DNA of 64,000 nucleotides from Dyadobacter pollutisoli (GTDB lineage Bacteria > Bacteroidota > Bacteroidia > Cytophagales > Spirosomataceae), in contig NZ_CP112998.1 of assembly GCF_026625565.1 (NCBI RefSeq), positions 2,482,501-2,546,500 of the forward strand, written 5' to 3'. Below, one piece after another: positions 46,101 through 53,402 of the stretch (position 1 is its first letter; each line of letters opens with the position of its first letter). The notes below the pieces were generated by a model, which worked only from the letters and a program-made list of their open reading frames with translations, searched no databases and was not told the DNA's origin. Position numbers and translations under genes: made by a program.

Positions 46101-46442
46101 CCGGTGCAGGATCTGCCTGAAAACCAATTGTGCACGACCCGCTATCAGTTGCCGCGCTCCTTCAAAAAGTTCTGCATCATTTTCCGTATCGGGATAAAGC
46201 TCTGTGACGACATCCCTCATCATTGGATGCGGCGGTTCAGTCGAATCCATTGAATTAGCAAACACCCGGAGCATAAGCAGAATCCGGTCTTTCATTTCAT
46301 TAGCGGCCGCATTGGTAAAGGTTACCGCCAGAATATTCCTGAAATAGGTATCCGAATTGGAATGCAGGGCAAGTTTGAGGTACTCTTTGGTGAGTGTGTA
46401 GGTCTTGCCTGATCCGGCTGATGAGCTGTAAACTTTGAACAT
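43116..46442 (-). CDS. UvrD/RecB-family helicase (AddA/RecB-like)
   Basis: This 1108-residue protein should unwind DNA ends during recombinational repair. It has Walker A SSAGSGKTYTL with K13 near the N-terminus, the DEFQDTS motif, GDAKQSIYRFRGGD, TIHKSKGLEYPVVIVP and LLYVAFTRPVQRLYIL, all standard in UvrD-type enzymes. The C-terminal third occupies the place of the PD-(D/E)xK nuclease, and HIDRVVQ is present, but the usual DxK strand reads FMSFVGG without the catalytic lysine. The nuclease part is probably inactive or altered. The start is the ATG at 46442, divergent from the T9SS protein gene. A RecC/AddB-like partner is not adjacent. Confidence 0.88.
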   Translation of the reverse strand: MFKVYSSSAGSGKTYTLTKEYLKLALHSNSDTYFRNILAVTFTNAAANEMKDRILLMLRVFANSMDSTEPPHPMMRDVVTELYPDTENDAELFEGARQLIAGRAQLVFRQILHRYSDFSVMTIDKFTQRLISSFTDELGIPFVFETQLDSDLLDEAVDRLLARIGQEGEEVLTDIVEKYYRENAEEGKSWGALPMQIRETSGTLLSEQSYMQLKRVEDLKMEDWITIRNQMRAFVKEREAFLSKQSRNALELIQSTFLTEKDFHQSGRGIYGYFRDRADEKKLWAEPNSYVYKTIGEGVWYGAKTPVLIKDEIEKIRTDLENYFHEIENIRLTETEKVTLYSQLDRHIYNLSLLGEIRKEFDALLRQNNQIHISDFNRKIVEIVAREPVPFIFERLGEKYNHILVDEFQDTSKLQFANLLPLIENALADGYFNLIVGDAKQSIYRFRGGDMDLILHLAQSQVMELAAVLGNSSYNSERLLSIDHYLQVNHLKVNRRSQREVTEFNNRFFSFIAKTLGDEYPLIAQVYDQNFQQEIPDNVPTGGHVEIEFVEMSEEADDVSGEEIAADGIVRRSLELISELRGNGYHWRDIAILCRKKREATALANALKEAGFPLISDDALSLGYSRSVHFIVSFMKVLLSSDHRLARYEAAYLFHHVIRRENPAANEYEQIRILCEERGLDTFLEYFKKWNINLTSFRMRQLSVFELSEQLMQRFGMFDNHFENEYLFRFLDVVLEFGNRKSNHLGDFLTYWETAKNKLSITIPEETDAIRITTIHKSKGLEYPVVIVPYAQWKVTPNAKLDRLWLDLDDVDYEELSLRDQPSYSNKKLRSSMVSVVKDLENTLVGDQYQDEKTRTLVENLNLLYVAFTRPVQRLYILAKRERRWESGQQVSNWLKDYLAQQDFIPAWDDQVSKYIISHGTGTLRHAHVKSDAKPFVIREILSNDRTESLRLRRMAERIFDVQTFEPRHDRLQKMRYLLTRLKTISDLPEALEKLVIEGIFTKKETAEIAALATSLLNDPSLQTLYQDENRIQINKELLIPGGKLLHIDRVVQRENGEFIFMSFVGGNSTDEPRRHLKRLIRAYTGTGKKSTGVMITLEDEMVEWVEA

Positions 46443-46483
46443 AAATTTCTAAGTGAAAAATCGATATGACTTAACCGATAAAT

Positions 46484-46510
46484 AATTTAATTATTTCAAA
46501 TAATTAAATT
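46484..46510. promoter_or_regulatory. Perfect 13-bp inverted repeat between divergent genes
   Basis: AATTTAATTATTT at 46484-46496 and AAATAATTAAATT at 46498-46510 form a perfect inverted repeat around a single central base. It lies between the helicase gene (start 46442) and the T9SS protein gene (start 46579). It may be a shared operator or part of a divergent AT-rich promoter. Confidence 0.5.
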
Positions 46511-46578
46511 TCTTAACTTGTAACCGCTTCTTATATAAAATCATTTCTTACACATACCAATCACAAAATGACCCGTTT

Positions 46579-49455
46579 ATGAAAAGAGCACTATTATGCA
46601 TGCTATTGGCGATAATCTGCCATCATCTGAAAGCAACCACTTTCGACGTCACCTCCTTATCGGACGCAAATACACCAGGAACACTCAGAAATGCAATAGT
46701 GTTAGCGAATGCAGACTTATCCGGCCCACACGACATCAACTTTAAAATCGCGGGTACAATCGTTCTAACGGCCGATTTACCTGCTATCACCAATCATAAT
46801 ATAAGCATCAACGGATACTCTGCCCCCGGCGCTTCCGTAGGCACGATTCAAAGCAGGGTTATCACAATGGCAATCGATCTCGCTGGATTTAATGGCTTCA
46901 CTTTCCAGAACACCTATTACGTATATCTTTCCGGTCTTTCTATTTATAATACAGGGATAAACAATACCAATGCTGCAATCAGGGCAGTTCAGGATATCTC
47001 AATTTTACACGTATGGGGTTGCTATATTGGGGCGAAGGAAAATGGTTCAGTTACCGGTACAACCAACATGGGAACTGGTGTTCATTTACAAAGCTCTTAT
47101 AATGGCGGGATATCGTCAGTCTTCATTGGCACTAACGGAGACGGAGCTCAGGATTCCTTCGAGGGAAACCTGGTCAACAATACCGCTTATGACCCTGCCC
47201 AGTACCGAACAGATCGAAATTCCGGGATATATGCAAAACTCATTACCGGTCTGACAATCGCTGGCAATTACATTGGTCCAACCGATAAATTCGGGAATAC
47301 AGCAATTTTGGAGAGTACAAATAAGAACGGTGGAATTATGCTAAACGATTGTCGCGAAGTCATTGTCGGTACAAATGGCGACGGAATATCTGACGCTCTG
47401 GAGGGGAACATTATTAGTGGCAATGGTCGCGACGGTTTGAGGCTATTGGACACCTCGAATATGAAAATAGCCGGAAATGTTGTGGGTTTGGGTGCCGATG
47501 GAACCACAGAGCTCGGAAACGGGAATATCAATACATTAGCGCTGACAACCGGGAAAATTGGAACAAACGGGATCACTTTTTCAAGACAATCGAACGATGC
47601 GTCATTGGATATCGTCATTGGAACTAATGCTGATGGGGTTTCTGATAATTTGGAAGGAAACATAATCAGTGCTCATAAAGTAAATCTCACCGATGACAGC
47701 GCCGATGGCATCGAGATGGCCGACGTGAACGGTGTATCAATAGCTGGCAACAAAATTGGTACGGACGTAACCGGAATGTTGGCAAAGGGCAACGCCGGCA
47801 ATGGTATCAACTTGTTCTTGGGCGGAGGAAGAACAAATAGTGGCGCTTATTCGGTGACGATTGGTTATGACGATGCCAAAGCTGCATCATTGCTCCCTGC
47901 AATGAGAAACGTGATTAGCTCAAACGGCATGAATGGTATTTTATATACGGAGGTAAAATATGCTAATGGGAAGATTTGCGGGAATTTTATTGGACTAAAT
48001 AATCTGGGGGTGGCTTCTATGGGTAATGGTAATGGCATAAGAATTGAAGGTACTTCGGAAATAGTTATAGGCACAGATGGAGACGAGATTAACGACCAAA
48101 GTGAAAGGAATTATATATGTAACAGCACGGTGGCTGGTATCATCATGTATTCCACCAGAGATCCCTTCAATCCAGATGAACCCGGTCAAGTTGAGAGAAT
48201 AAGTGTTTCTGGAAACAATATTGGCGTTGATTTCGCTGCCGCCGCTGCTGGTAACGGTTATGGGATTATGGTTATTGATGGTTCAAAAGACATAATTATT
48301 GGATCCAGAGAAAGCAATCCATTAGCTTCCATGGGTAACTTGATTGCTAATAGCACCAATTACGGTATTGGCGTCGGAAATATAACAAAGGATTTTATTG
48401 CCGGAATCCGGCCTGTGACATCCTGCCTGATCAGCCGTAATTCCTTTCACAATAATGGCGGCCTTTCCATTAATCTTTTGGATCTAAATGCTGCGGTGGA
48501 TGTGAATGATGGCGCACTTGGGAGCGGAACTACCAATAGCAACAACGCCCTGGATTATCCAATATTCACCAAGTTTGTCCTTCACAACGATGGTACGATT
48601 ACCGTCAGCGGTTACGTCGGCACGGCGGGCGCAACCGAGGAAACCCCCGGAACAACTATTAATGAAGTGCTTAACATTGAAGTATACAAACAGGACAATG
48701 ATGGAAACCAGGACGGTGCCGTTTCTACGGGGCACGGCAGGATTACGCCACATGGAGAGGGCGGAGAATACCTGGGCACCATTGCTACCGATGCAACGGG
48801 CAAATTTACGAATGTAACTTTCACGCCGGTGGCTGGGTCTACCATTCAAACAGGAGACGCGATTACTGGGACTGCAAGCCGGACAGGGACGGTTAAAAGT
48901 ACATCTGAGTTCGGGATCATGTCAGGAGACATAGTCTTACCAGTAGAATTAATCCATTTTAATGCGACCTTGCAGGAAAATACCGTATCCCTGTTCTGGT
49001 CCACTTCGGAAGAAATAAATAGTGATTACTTTGAAATACAACGGTCAGCCGATGCCAAAAACTGGCAGGCTCTTTCCAGGGTAGAAGCCAGGGAAAATAG
49101 CAATACCGTTCAGGAGTATCGCTATGACGACCGGTCCCCTCTTTTCGGAATTTCGTACTACCGGTTAAAACAAGTGGATATCGACGGCTCCTTCGCTTAT
49201 TCGTTCAGCAGAAATGTTAATAGTCAGCATTTGCAAACGTCTTTTGTGTACCCTAATCCGGTCAAAAGTTTGCTGACCATTGAGGGTTTAAAAACGGAGG
49301 CGGTGCAATTATTCAACGCCAACGGGAGGGAATTACAGGTCAGAAAACTTAACCGCTTGTCTAAGGACCAGTTTTCGCTGGATATGTCCGATCTGAAAAG
49401 TGGTATTTACTTTATTAAGGACGGAGATGCTATTTACAAAGTAATTAAGGAGTGA
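46579..49455 (+). CDS. Secreted parallel beta-helix protein with T9SS sorting domain
   Basis: This 958-residue protein has a signal peptide ending near HLKA. The long middle (about 25-620) repeats asparagine- and glycine-rich turns with a recurring unit such as IGTNGDGAQDSFEGN, VGTNGDGISDALEGN, IGTNADGVSDNLEGN and IGTDGDEINDQSERN, in the manner of right-handed beta-helix proteins. About 830-end carries FNATLQENTVSLFWSTSEEI and a C-terminal type IX sorting domain (FVYPNPVKSLLTIEGL, SGIYFIK). It is exported through the Bacteroidota type IX system to the surface. Carbohydrate or matrix binding is plausible but not shown. The ATG at 46579 follows a divergent AT-rich region. Confidence 0.88.
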   Translation: MKRALLCMLLAIICHHLKATTFDVTSLSDANTPGTLRNAIVLANADLSGPHDINFKIAGTIVLTADLPAITNHNISINGYSAPGASVGTIQSRVITMAIDLAGFNGFTFQNTYYVYLSGLSIYNTGINNTNAAIRAVQDISILHVWGCYIGAKENGSVTGTTNMGTGVHLQSSYNGGISSVFIGTNGDGAQDSFEGNLVNNTAYDPAQYRTDRNSGIYAKLITGLTIAGNYIGPTDKFGNTAILESTNKNGGIMLNDCREVIVGTNGDGISDALEGNIISGNGRDGLRLLDTSNMKIAGNVVGLGADGTTELGNGNINTLALTTGKIGTNGITFSRQSNDASLDIVIGTNADGVSDNLEGNIISAHKVNLTDDSADGIEMADVNGVSIAGNKIGTDVTGMLAKGNAGNGINLFLGGGRTNSGAYSVTIGYDDAKAASLLPAMRNVISSNGMNGILYTEVKYANGKICGNFIGLNNLGVASMGNGNGIRIEGTSEIVIGTDGDEINDQSERNYICNSTVAGIIMYSTRDPFNPDEPGQVERISVSGNNIGVDFAAAAAGNGYGIMVIDGSKDIIIGSRESNPLASMGNLIANSTNYGIGVGNITKDFIAGIRPVTSCLISRNSFHNNGGLSINLLDLNAAVDVNDGALGSGTTNSNNALDYPIFTKFVLHNDGTITVSGYVGTAGATEETPGTTINEVLNIEVYKQDNDGNQDGAVSTGHGRITPHGEGGEYLGTIATDATGKFTNVTFTPVAGSTIQTGDAITGTASRTGTVKSTSEFGIMSGDIVLPVELIHFNATLQENTVSLFWSTSEEINSDYFEIQRSADAKNWQALSRVEARENSNTVQEYRYDDRSPLFGISYYRLKQVDIDGSFAYSFSRNVNSQHLQTSFVYPNPVKSLLTIEGLKTEAVQLFNANGRELQVRKLNRLSKDQFSLDMSDLKSGIYFIKDGDAIYKVIKE

Positions 49456-49463
49456 GGGCATGA

Positions 49464-49503
49464 AAAAAGGGAGCAGGTTTTAGCCTGACTCCCTTTCTTT
49501 TCA
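49464..49503. terminator. Bidirectional terminator between convergent genes
   Basis: AAAGGGAGCAGG pairs with CCTGACTCCCTTT (one bulged base) around a TTTTAG loop, with A and T runs on the two sides. It sits between the T9SS protein gene and the convergent outer-membrane gene and can act for both. Confidence 0.8.
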
Positions 49504-49507
49504 TATT

Positions 49508-50029
49508 TTACAAATTAAAACGAACACCCGCTGAAATGTTGGGGCTCAGGTAAAATGGTCGTGGCAACAATTCAACGTAGGTTCCACCTTCCAGAAAGAT
49601 CGACATTCGATTGTCCGGAATGTAATATTCAATGCCTCCCAGGGCCGAGCCGCCCAGTGAAATGTCCTTTTCGTAATTGCCATTCAAACGTTTCGGATAC
49701 GAGCGGCGGCTGTTAACCTGCCCTCCAAGGCCATAATAAACGTGAACCGCTTCCGAGTTGAATAATGGGGTATGCCACAAATAATGCACTTGAAGCGATA
49801 ATCCGGCATTTTTATAAATTCCTTCATCCCCCCTGTACTTACGGTTATTGGACAAAACACCACCGTATGTCCCAATCGTCACGTCTAATGCATGAATGTT
49901 GTTAAAATATTTCCGGATATTAACGCCGGTCGGCTCTCCCAGTTTAAAACCAACTGCCCAGTTGTCGTATTGGGCATGTGCAAATCCAAAGCAAAGCGTA
50001 CAAATAAATGTTAAGGCTAATTTCTTCAT
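49508..50029 (-). CDS. Small outer-membrane beta-barrel protein
   Basis: This 173-residue protein has a signal peptide ending at FAHAQ and alternating strand patterns (AVGFKLGEPTGVNIRKYF, then LDVTIGTYGG, VHYYWH-like strands and a final ISAGVRFNL). The last residue context, aromatic-polar with a closing hydrophobic strand, fits an outer-membrane barrel of about eight strands. The ATG at 50029 is the second candidate; a TTG at 50035 would add two residues. It lies on the same strand after hisC, with 45 bases between, and may be a late member of that operon or separate. Function unknown. Confidence 0.8.
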   Translation of the reverse strand: MKKLALTFICTLCFGFAHAQYDNWAVGFKLGEPTGVNIRKYFNNIHALDVTIGTYGGVLSNNRKYRGDEGIYKNAGLSLQVHYLWHTPLFNSEAVHVYYGLGGQVNSRRSYPKRLNGNYEKDISLGGSALGGIEYYIPDNRMSIFLEGGTYVELLPRPFYLSPNISAGVRFNL

Positions 50030-50074
50030 AATCAATTTTTATCGGGGAATTTTTCTTGAATGCTTAAAATGCGA

Positions 50075-51145
50075 CTAGGCCATAATGCCGTTCAGCTGAA
50101 ATTTCTTTAATGATTCAATCAATGTTTCGTTTTCTTCCTTCGTACCTACTGTGATTCTCAAACAGCCGTCGCAAAGGTGTACACGCGAGCGATCCCGGAC
50201 AATAATAGTTTCACTGATCAGATAATCCATTACCGCCTTTGCGTCTTCAAATTGAACCAATAGAAAATTAGCATCTGTCGGATGTACTTTAATCACCAAC
50301 GATAAATCTGCTAACATGTTACATAAAGAAGCTCTTTCTTTAAGAATTTCAGCCACCATTTTGTCCTTTTTCTCAATCGAGTCCAAACCTTGCAAAAGCG
50401 CCTGCTGAGCTGGTAGGCTGATGTTGTAGGGTGGTTTGATCTTGTTCAGGATGCGGATCAGCCCAGCGGAAGCAAAGCACATTCCGACTCTGATACCTGC
50501 GAGTCCCCATGCTTTGGAGAATGTCTGCAACACGACCAGATTAGGATATTGATCAAGATGCTGGATCCAGGAAGGCGTCTCTGTAAAATCAATGTATGCT
50601 TCATCGACTACCACCAGTCCATTGAAGTTTTCCAGAATGGTCTGAATCGCTTCATGCTGCATCACATTGCCTGTCGGATTGTTAGGCGAGCATATCCAGA
50701 TGATCTTGGTATCCGGCGTAACTGCGCTAAGAACCCCCTGGATATCAATCAGGTAATCGCTTGTCAATGAGACCTTATCGATTATAATGTCATGTATAGA
50801 AGCACTTACTTCGTACATTCCATAAGTGGGCGGAAGTATGATGACGTGGTCTTTTCCGGGCGTGCAGGTAGCGCGCGTCAGCAAGTCAATCGGCTCATCA
50901 CTTCCGTTTCCAAGGAAAATTTGTTCGGCGCTGATATTTTTAATGGGCACCAGCTTCTGCTTGATGTTGGCTTGATATGGATCAGGATAGCGATTATAAT
51001 CGGCCTCAGTAACCGATCCGTATGGGTTTTCATTCGCGTCCAGAAATATCCCTATGTGGCCTGTATATTCGTCTCTTGCCGAAGAATAAGGAGCCAGGGA
51101 AAGGATGTGTGGGCGAAGTATTTTGTTTAAATCGAAGTTGCTCAT
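50075..51145 (-). CDS. hisC: Histidinol-phosphate aminotransferase
   Basis: This 356-residue PLP enzyme converts imidazole-acetol phosphate and glutamate to histidinol phosphate, the seventh step of histidine synthesis. It shows FLDANENPYGS near the N-terminus, the GNGSDEPIDLL cofactor contact, ICSPNNPTGNV, VVDEAYIDF and the PLP lysine in TFSKAWGLAGIRVG. The start is the ATG at 51145. It follows the RES toxin gene by 31 bases on the same strand. hisB would be expected next but is not found; an outer-membrane protein gene follows. The enzyme is otherwise of normal length. Confidence 0.95.
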   Translation of the reverse strand: MSNFDLNKILRPHILSLAPYSSARDEYTGHIGIFLDANENPYGSVTEADYNRYPDPYQANIKQKLVPIKNISAEQIFLGNGSDEPIDLLTRATCTPGKDHVIILPPTYGMYEVSASIHDIIIDKVSLTSDYLIDIQGVLSAVTPDTKIIWICSPNNPTGNVMQHEAIQTILENFNGLVVVDEAYIDFTETPSWIQHLDQYPNLVVLQTFSKAWGLAGIRVGMCFASAGLIRILNKIKPPYNISLPAQQALLQGLDSIEKKDKMVAEILKERASLCNMLADLSLVIKVHPTDANFLLVQFEDAKAVMDYLISETIIVRDRSRVHLCDGCLRITVGTKEENETLIESLKKFQLNGIMA

Positions 51146-51176
51146 ACTATGACGGCAAAGCGCCGTTTGATGGATA

Positions 51177-51629
51177 TTATTTAAAAAAGAACAGTCTATT
51201 GTCGAACGTAAATGGCTCTACATCAATGATTTTTACAGAGCTTGCATCGGGATGTGCAGGGTTGATAAGATAATTATATTCCGATTTGGCCAGCACGGAG
51301 GGTACTTTTAATAACATATTCTTTCCCGTTTTGAGCCAGTCGTCGCCCACTTCTTTGCTCCATTGCTGGTTTCCGTACCATTCAGGAAGGAGATATGGTG
51401 AGGTGGAATGTGCCTTGGCATCAGGTACGAACAGGACCACAATGACGTAATCGGGAGGTGGTATTGTTTTGTTCGAATGGACCAGCACTTCCAGCATAGC
51501 CAGCGAGCGATGGGATGAGGTATACAGCATGGCATTTCTGGGAGAGTTCCATCGTCCTCCGTGATAAAATGCCCCTATACCCGTCAGGTCTTCCTGGTAC
51601 TCGGTTTTTGTTATTCTGAAAAGCTCCAT
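51177..51629 (-). CDS. RES-domain toxin (ParT/MbcT type), inside the his operon
   Basis: This 150-residue protein matches the RES family of NAD-consuming toxins. The conserved residues are present: arginine in GGRWN (R26), tyrosine Y36 in MLYTS, glutamate E47 in AMLEVLVH, serine S111 in VPSVL and the NPAHPD turn. Characterised members degrade NAD (MbcT) or ADP-ribosylate phosphoribosyl pyrophosphate synthetase (ParT). The ATG at 51629 follows the antitoxin stop with no gap, so both are made from one transcript. It lies between hisD and hisC on the same strand. Activity is inferred from intact motifs and the complete length. Confidence 0.93.
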   Translation of the reverse strand: MELFRITKTEYQEDLTGIGAFYHGGRWNSPRNAMLYTSSHRSLAMLEVLVHSNKTIPPPDYVIVVLFVPDAKAHSTSPYLLPEWYGNQQWSKEVGDDWLKTGKNMLLKVPSVLAKSEYNYLINPAHPDASSVKIIDVEPFTFDNRLFFFK

Positions 51630-52058
51630 TTAGGCGAAGATACCGTGCTCAATACGACCTAGCTCAGTTTTGACAAGTTCGATCCCCGCATGTGTACGCA
51701 GGAAACTAACTGGCCTCGCTTTGCCTAATGCCGGAATTTCACCGTTCAACCAATCTTTGAAATATTCTTTTCCCAAAGCCCGGATACCGACGGAGAACAG
51801 ATCTGCCAATGCGATCAGATGATCTGAAACGACATTGCTCAGCAAATCTTTATCATCGTAGCGTTGAAGGTTCCTGGGCGTGACGGGTAATAACGCTATC
51901 ACGTCTTTGGCGTCCATGCCTACGGAATCGGAGAGATGTTGAATTGATGCTTTGGGGACTCCGTTTGCGGCAAGATATGCCAGATCGAAATCGTTTTTTA
52001 CAGTATGTTTGAGAATTCCGTAACCTCCCAAACGTTCATTTACCATAAATGCTGTCAT
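51630..52058 (-). CDS. Xre/MbcA/ParS-type antitoxin, inside the his operon
   Basis: This 142-residue protein has a helix-rich N-terminal region that should bind DNA and a C-terminal antitoxin domain (LADLFSVGIRALGKEYFKDW, then PVSFLRTHAGIELVK and RIEHGIFA), the DUF2384 pattern that binds RES toxins. It would cap the RES active site and repress its own promoter. The ATG at 52058 is the first; an alternative is four codons later. The 70-base gap after hisD holds a perfect 13-bp inverted repeat, the likely operator. The module therefore seems to be a self-regulated unit set inside the his operon. Confidence 0.92.
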   Translation of the reverse strand: MTAFMVNERLGGYGILKHTVKNDFDLAYLAANGVPKASIQHLSDSVGMDAKDVIALLPVTPRNLQRYDDKDLLSNVVSDHLIALADLFSVGIRALGKEYFKDWLNGEIPALGKARPVSFLRTHAGIELVKTELGRIEHGIFA

Positions 52059-52077
52059 CGCCTTTGAAATTTAGGTA

Positions 52078-52114
52078 CCAGAAAAATGTCCTCAAATTTA
52101 CGACATTTTTCTGG
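52078..52114. promoter_or_regulatory. 13-bp inverted repeat, likely toxin-antitoxin operator
   Basis: CCAGAAAAATGTC at 52078-52090 and GACATTTTTCTGG at 52102-52114 form a perfect inverted repeat with 11 bases between. It lies 20-56 bases upstream of the antitoxin start, between it and hisD. On the transcribed strand it is not followed by a T run, so an operator is more likely than a terminator. Confidence 0.6.
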
Positions 52115-52128
52115 GTTTTCTATTTTTT

Positions 52129-53397
52129 TCAAAAAAGACTTTTCAATCTGATGCTTACTGCTTTCCTGTGTGCAGCCAGTGATTCGGCTTCTGCCATTGC
52201 TTCTACTGTGGGGCCTATGTTTTTGATACCTTGCTCGGTTATGTTCTGTATCGTGATTTTCTTTACAAAACTGTCAACGGATACGCCACTGTATGCCCTT
52301 GCATAGCCATTGGTAGGAAGTGTATGGTTGGTACCGGATGCATAATCTCCGCAAGATTCAGGTGTATAGTTGCCTAAAAAGATCGACCCCGCATTGATTA
52401 TTTTCTCTGAAACTGCTTCTGCGTTTTCAACACTTAGTATTAAATGCTCCGCTGCATATTGGTTCAGCAATTCGATCGCATCTTCTTCATTCTCTACCAA
52501 AATCGCTTTACTGTTTCCGATGGATTGTGCCGCGAGCTCGCGCCGTGGCAGGCTGTTCATTTGTGAAGATAATATAAGGTTTACGGAGGAAAGCAGCTTT
52601 TTGCTGGTCGAAACCAGAAGTACCTGACTGTCCGGGCCGTGTTCTGCCTGCGAAAGCAAATCTGCTGCCACAAATGCTGGTACTGCGGTATCGTCTGCAT
52701 ACACAGCCACTTCCGAGGGACCTGCGGGCATATCAATCGCCACGCCTTCCTTGCTGATCAGCATTTTGGCAGTGGTAACGTATTGGTTACCAGGCCCAAA
52801 TATTTTATAAACCTTGGGAACACTTTCTGTACCGTAAGCCAATGCAGCGATAGCTTGCGCCCCGCCGATCCTGAAAGCTTTGGTTACGCCTACCAGTTTC
52901 GCTGCATAAAGTATCGCCGGATGATCCGAAGGTGTGCACAAAATCACTTCTTTACAACCTGCGATTTGTGCAGGAACACCTAGCATTAAAACAGTACTAA
53001 ACAATGGTGCGGATCCGCCCGGAATGTAAATCCCGACTTTTTCAATACCGACACTTTTCCGCCAGCAAGTGACGCCTGGCATTGTTTCTATTTTTTCAAC
53101 AGGCTGTAACTGGCCTTCGTGAAATTTGTAAATATTCCGGTAAGCCTGCTGTATCGCTGCTTTGAGCTCATCATCCAGTTTTGCTTCTGCCCCAGCCATA
53201 TCGGCTTCTGAAAAAGCAAGATTAGTCAGTTCTGTTTTGTCAAATTTTCTGGCTAACGCTCTTATACCTTGGTCACCCTCGCTCTTAACCTGTTCAAGGA
53301 TCGGGATCACTTTGGCTTCAATATCCTGAGCTTCCTGCACGGGCCTTGCCAGCAATGTCGGCCACTGATCCCTCGCAGGAAATGGAATAATATTCAT
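52129..53397 (-). CDS. hisD: Histidinol dehydrogenase
   Basis: This 422-residue zinc enzyme catalyses the last two oxidations of histidine synthesis (histidinol to histidine with NAD). It shows the GIYIPGGSAPLFSTVLMLGV segment, GGAQAIAALAYGTESVPKV, DMPAGPSEVAVYAD, LSQAEHGPDSQ with the zinc-binding glutamine and histidine, and TNHTLPTNGYARAYSG with the catalytic histidine and glutamate region. The ATG is at 53397, five bases after the hisG stop. The stop is followed by the toxin-antitoxin pair. The enzyme is complete and of normal length. Confidence 0.96.
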   Translation of the reverse strand: MNIIPFPARDQWPTLLARPVQEAQDIEAKVIPILEQVKSEGDQGIRALARKFDKTELTNLAFSEADMAGAEAKLDDELKAAIQQAYRNIYKFHEGQLQPVEKIETMPGVTCWRKSVGIEKVGIYIPGGSAPLFSTVLMLGVPAQIAGCKEVILCTPSDHPAILYAAKLVGVTKAFRIGGAQAIAALAYGTESVPKVYKIFGPGNQYVTTAKMLISKEGVAIDMPAGPSEVAVYADDTAVPAFVAADLLSQAEHGPDSQVLLVSTSKKLLSSVNLILSSQMNSLPRRELAAQSIGNSKAILVENEEDAIELLNQYAAEHLILSVENAEAVSEKIINAGSIFLGNYTPESCGDYASGTNHTLPTNGYARAYSGVSVDSFVKKITIQNITEQGIKNIGPTVEAMAEAESLAAHRKAVSIRLKSLF

Positions 53398-53402
53398 ATC
53401 AA

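Noticed and set aside
46579..49455. A pectate lyase or other named polysaccharide-degrading enzyme
   Set aside because: The beta-helix pattern is clear, but I see no catalytic motif of a known lyase or hydrolase family, so only the fold and the T9SS sorting domain are claimed.
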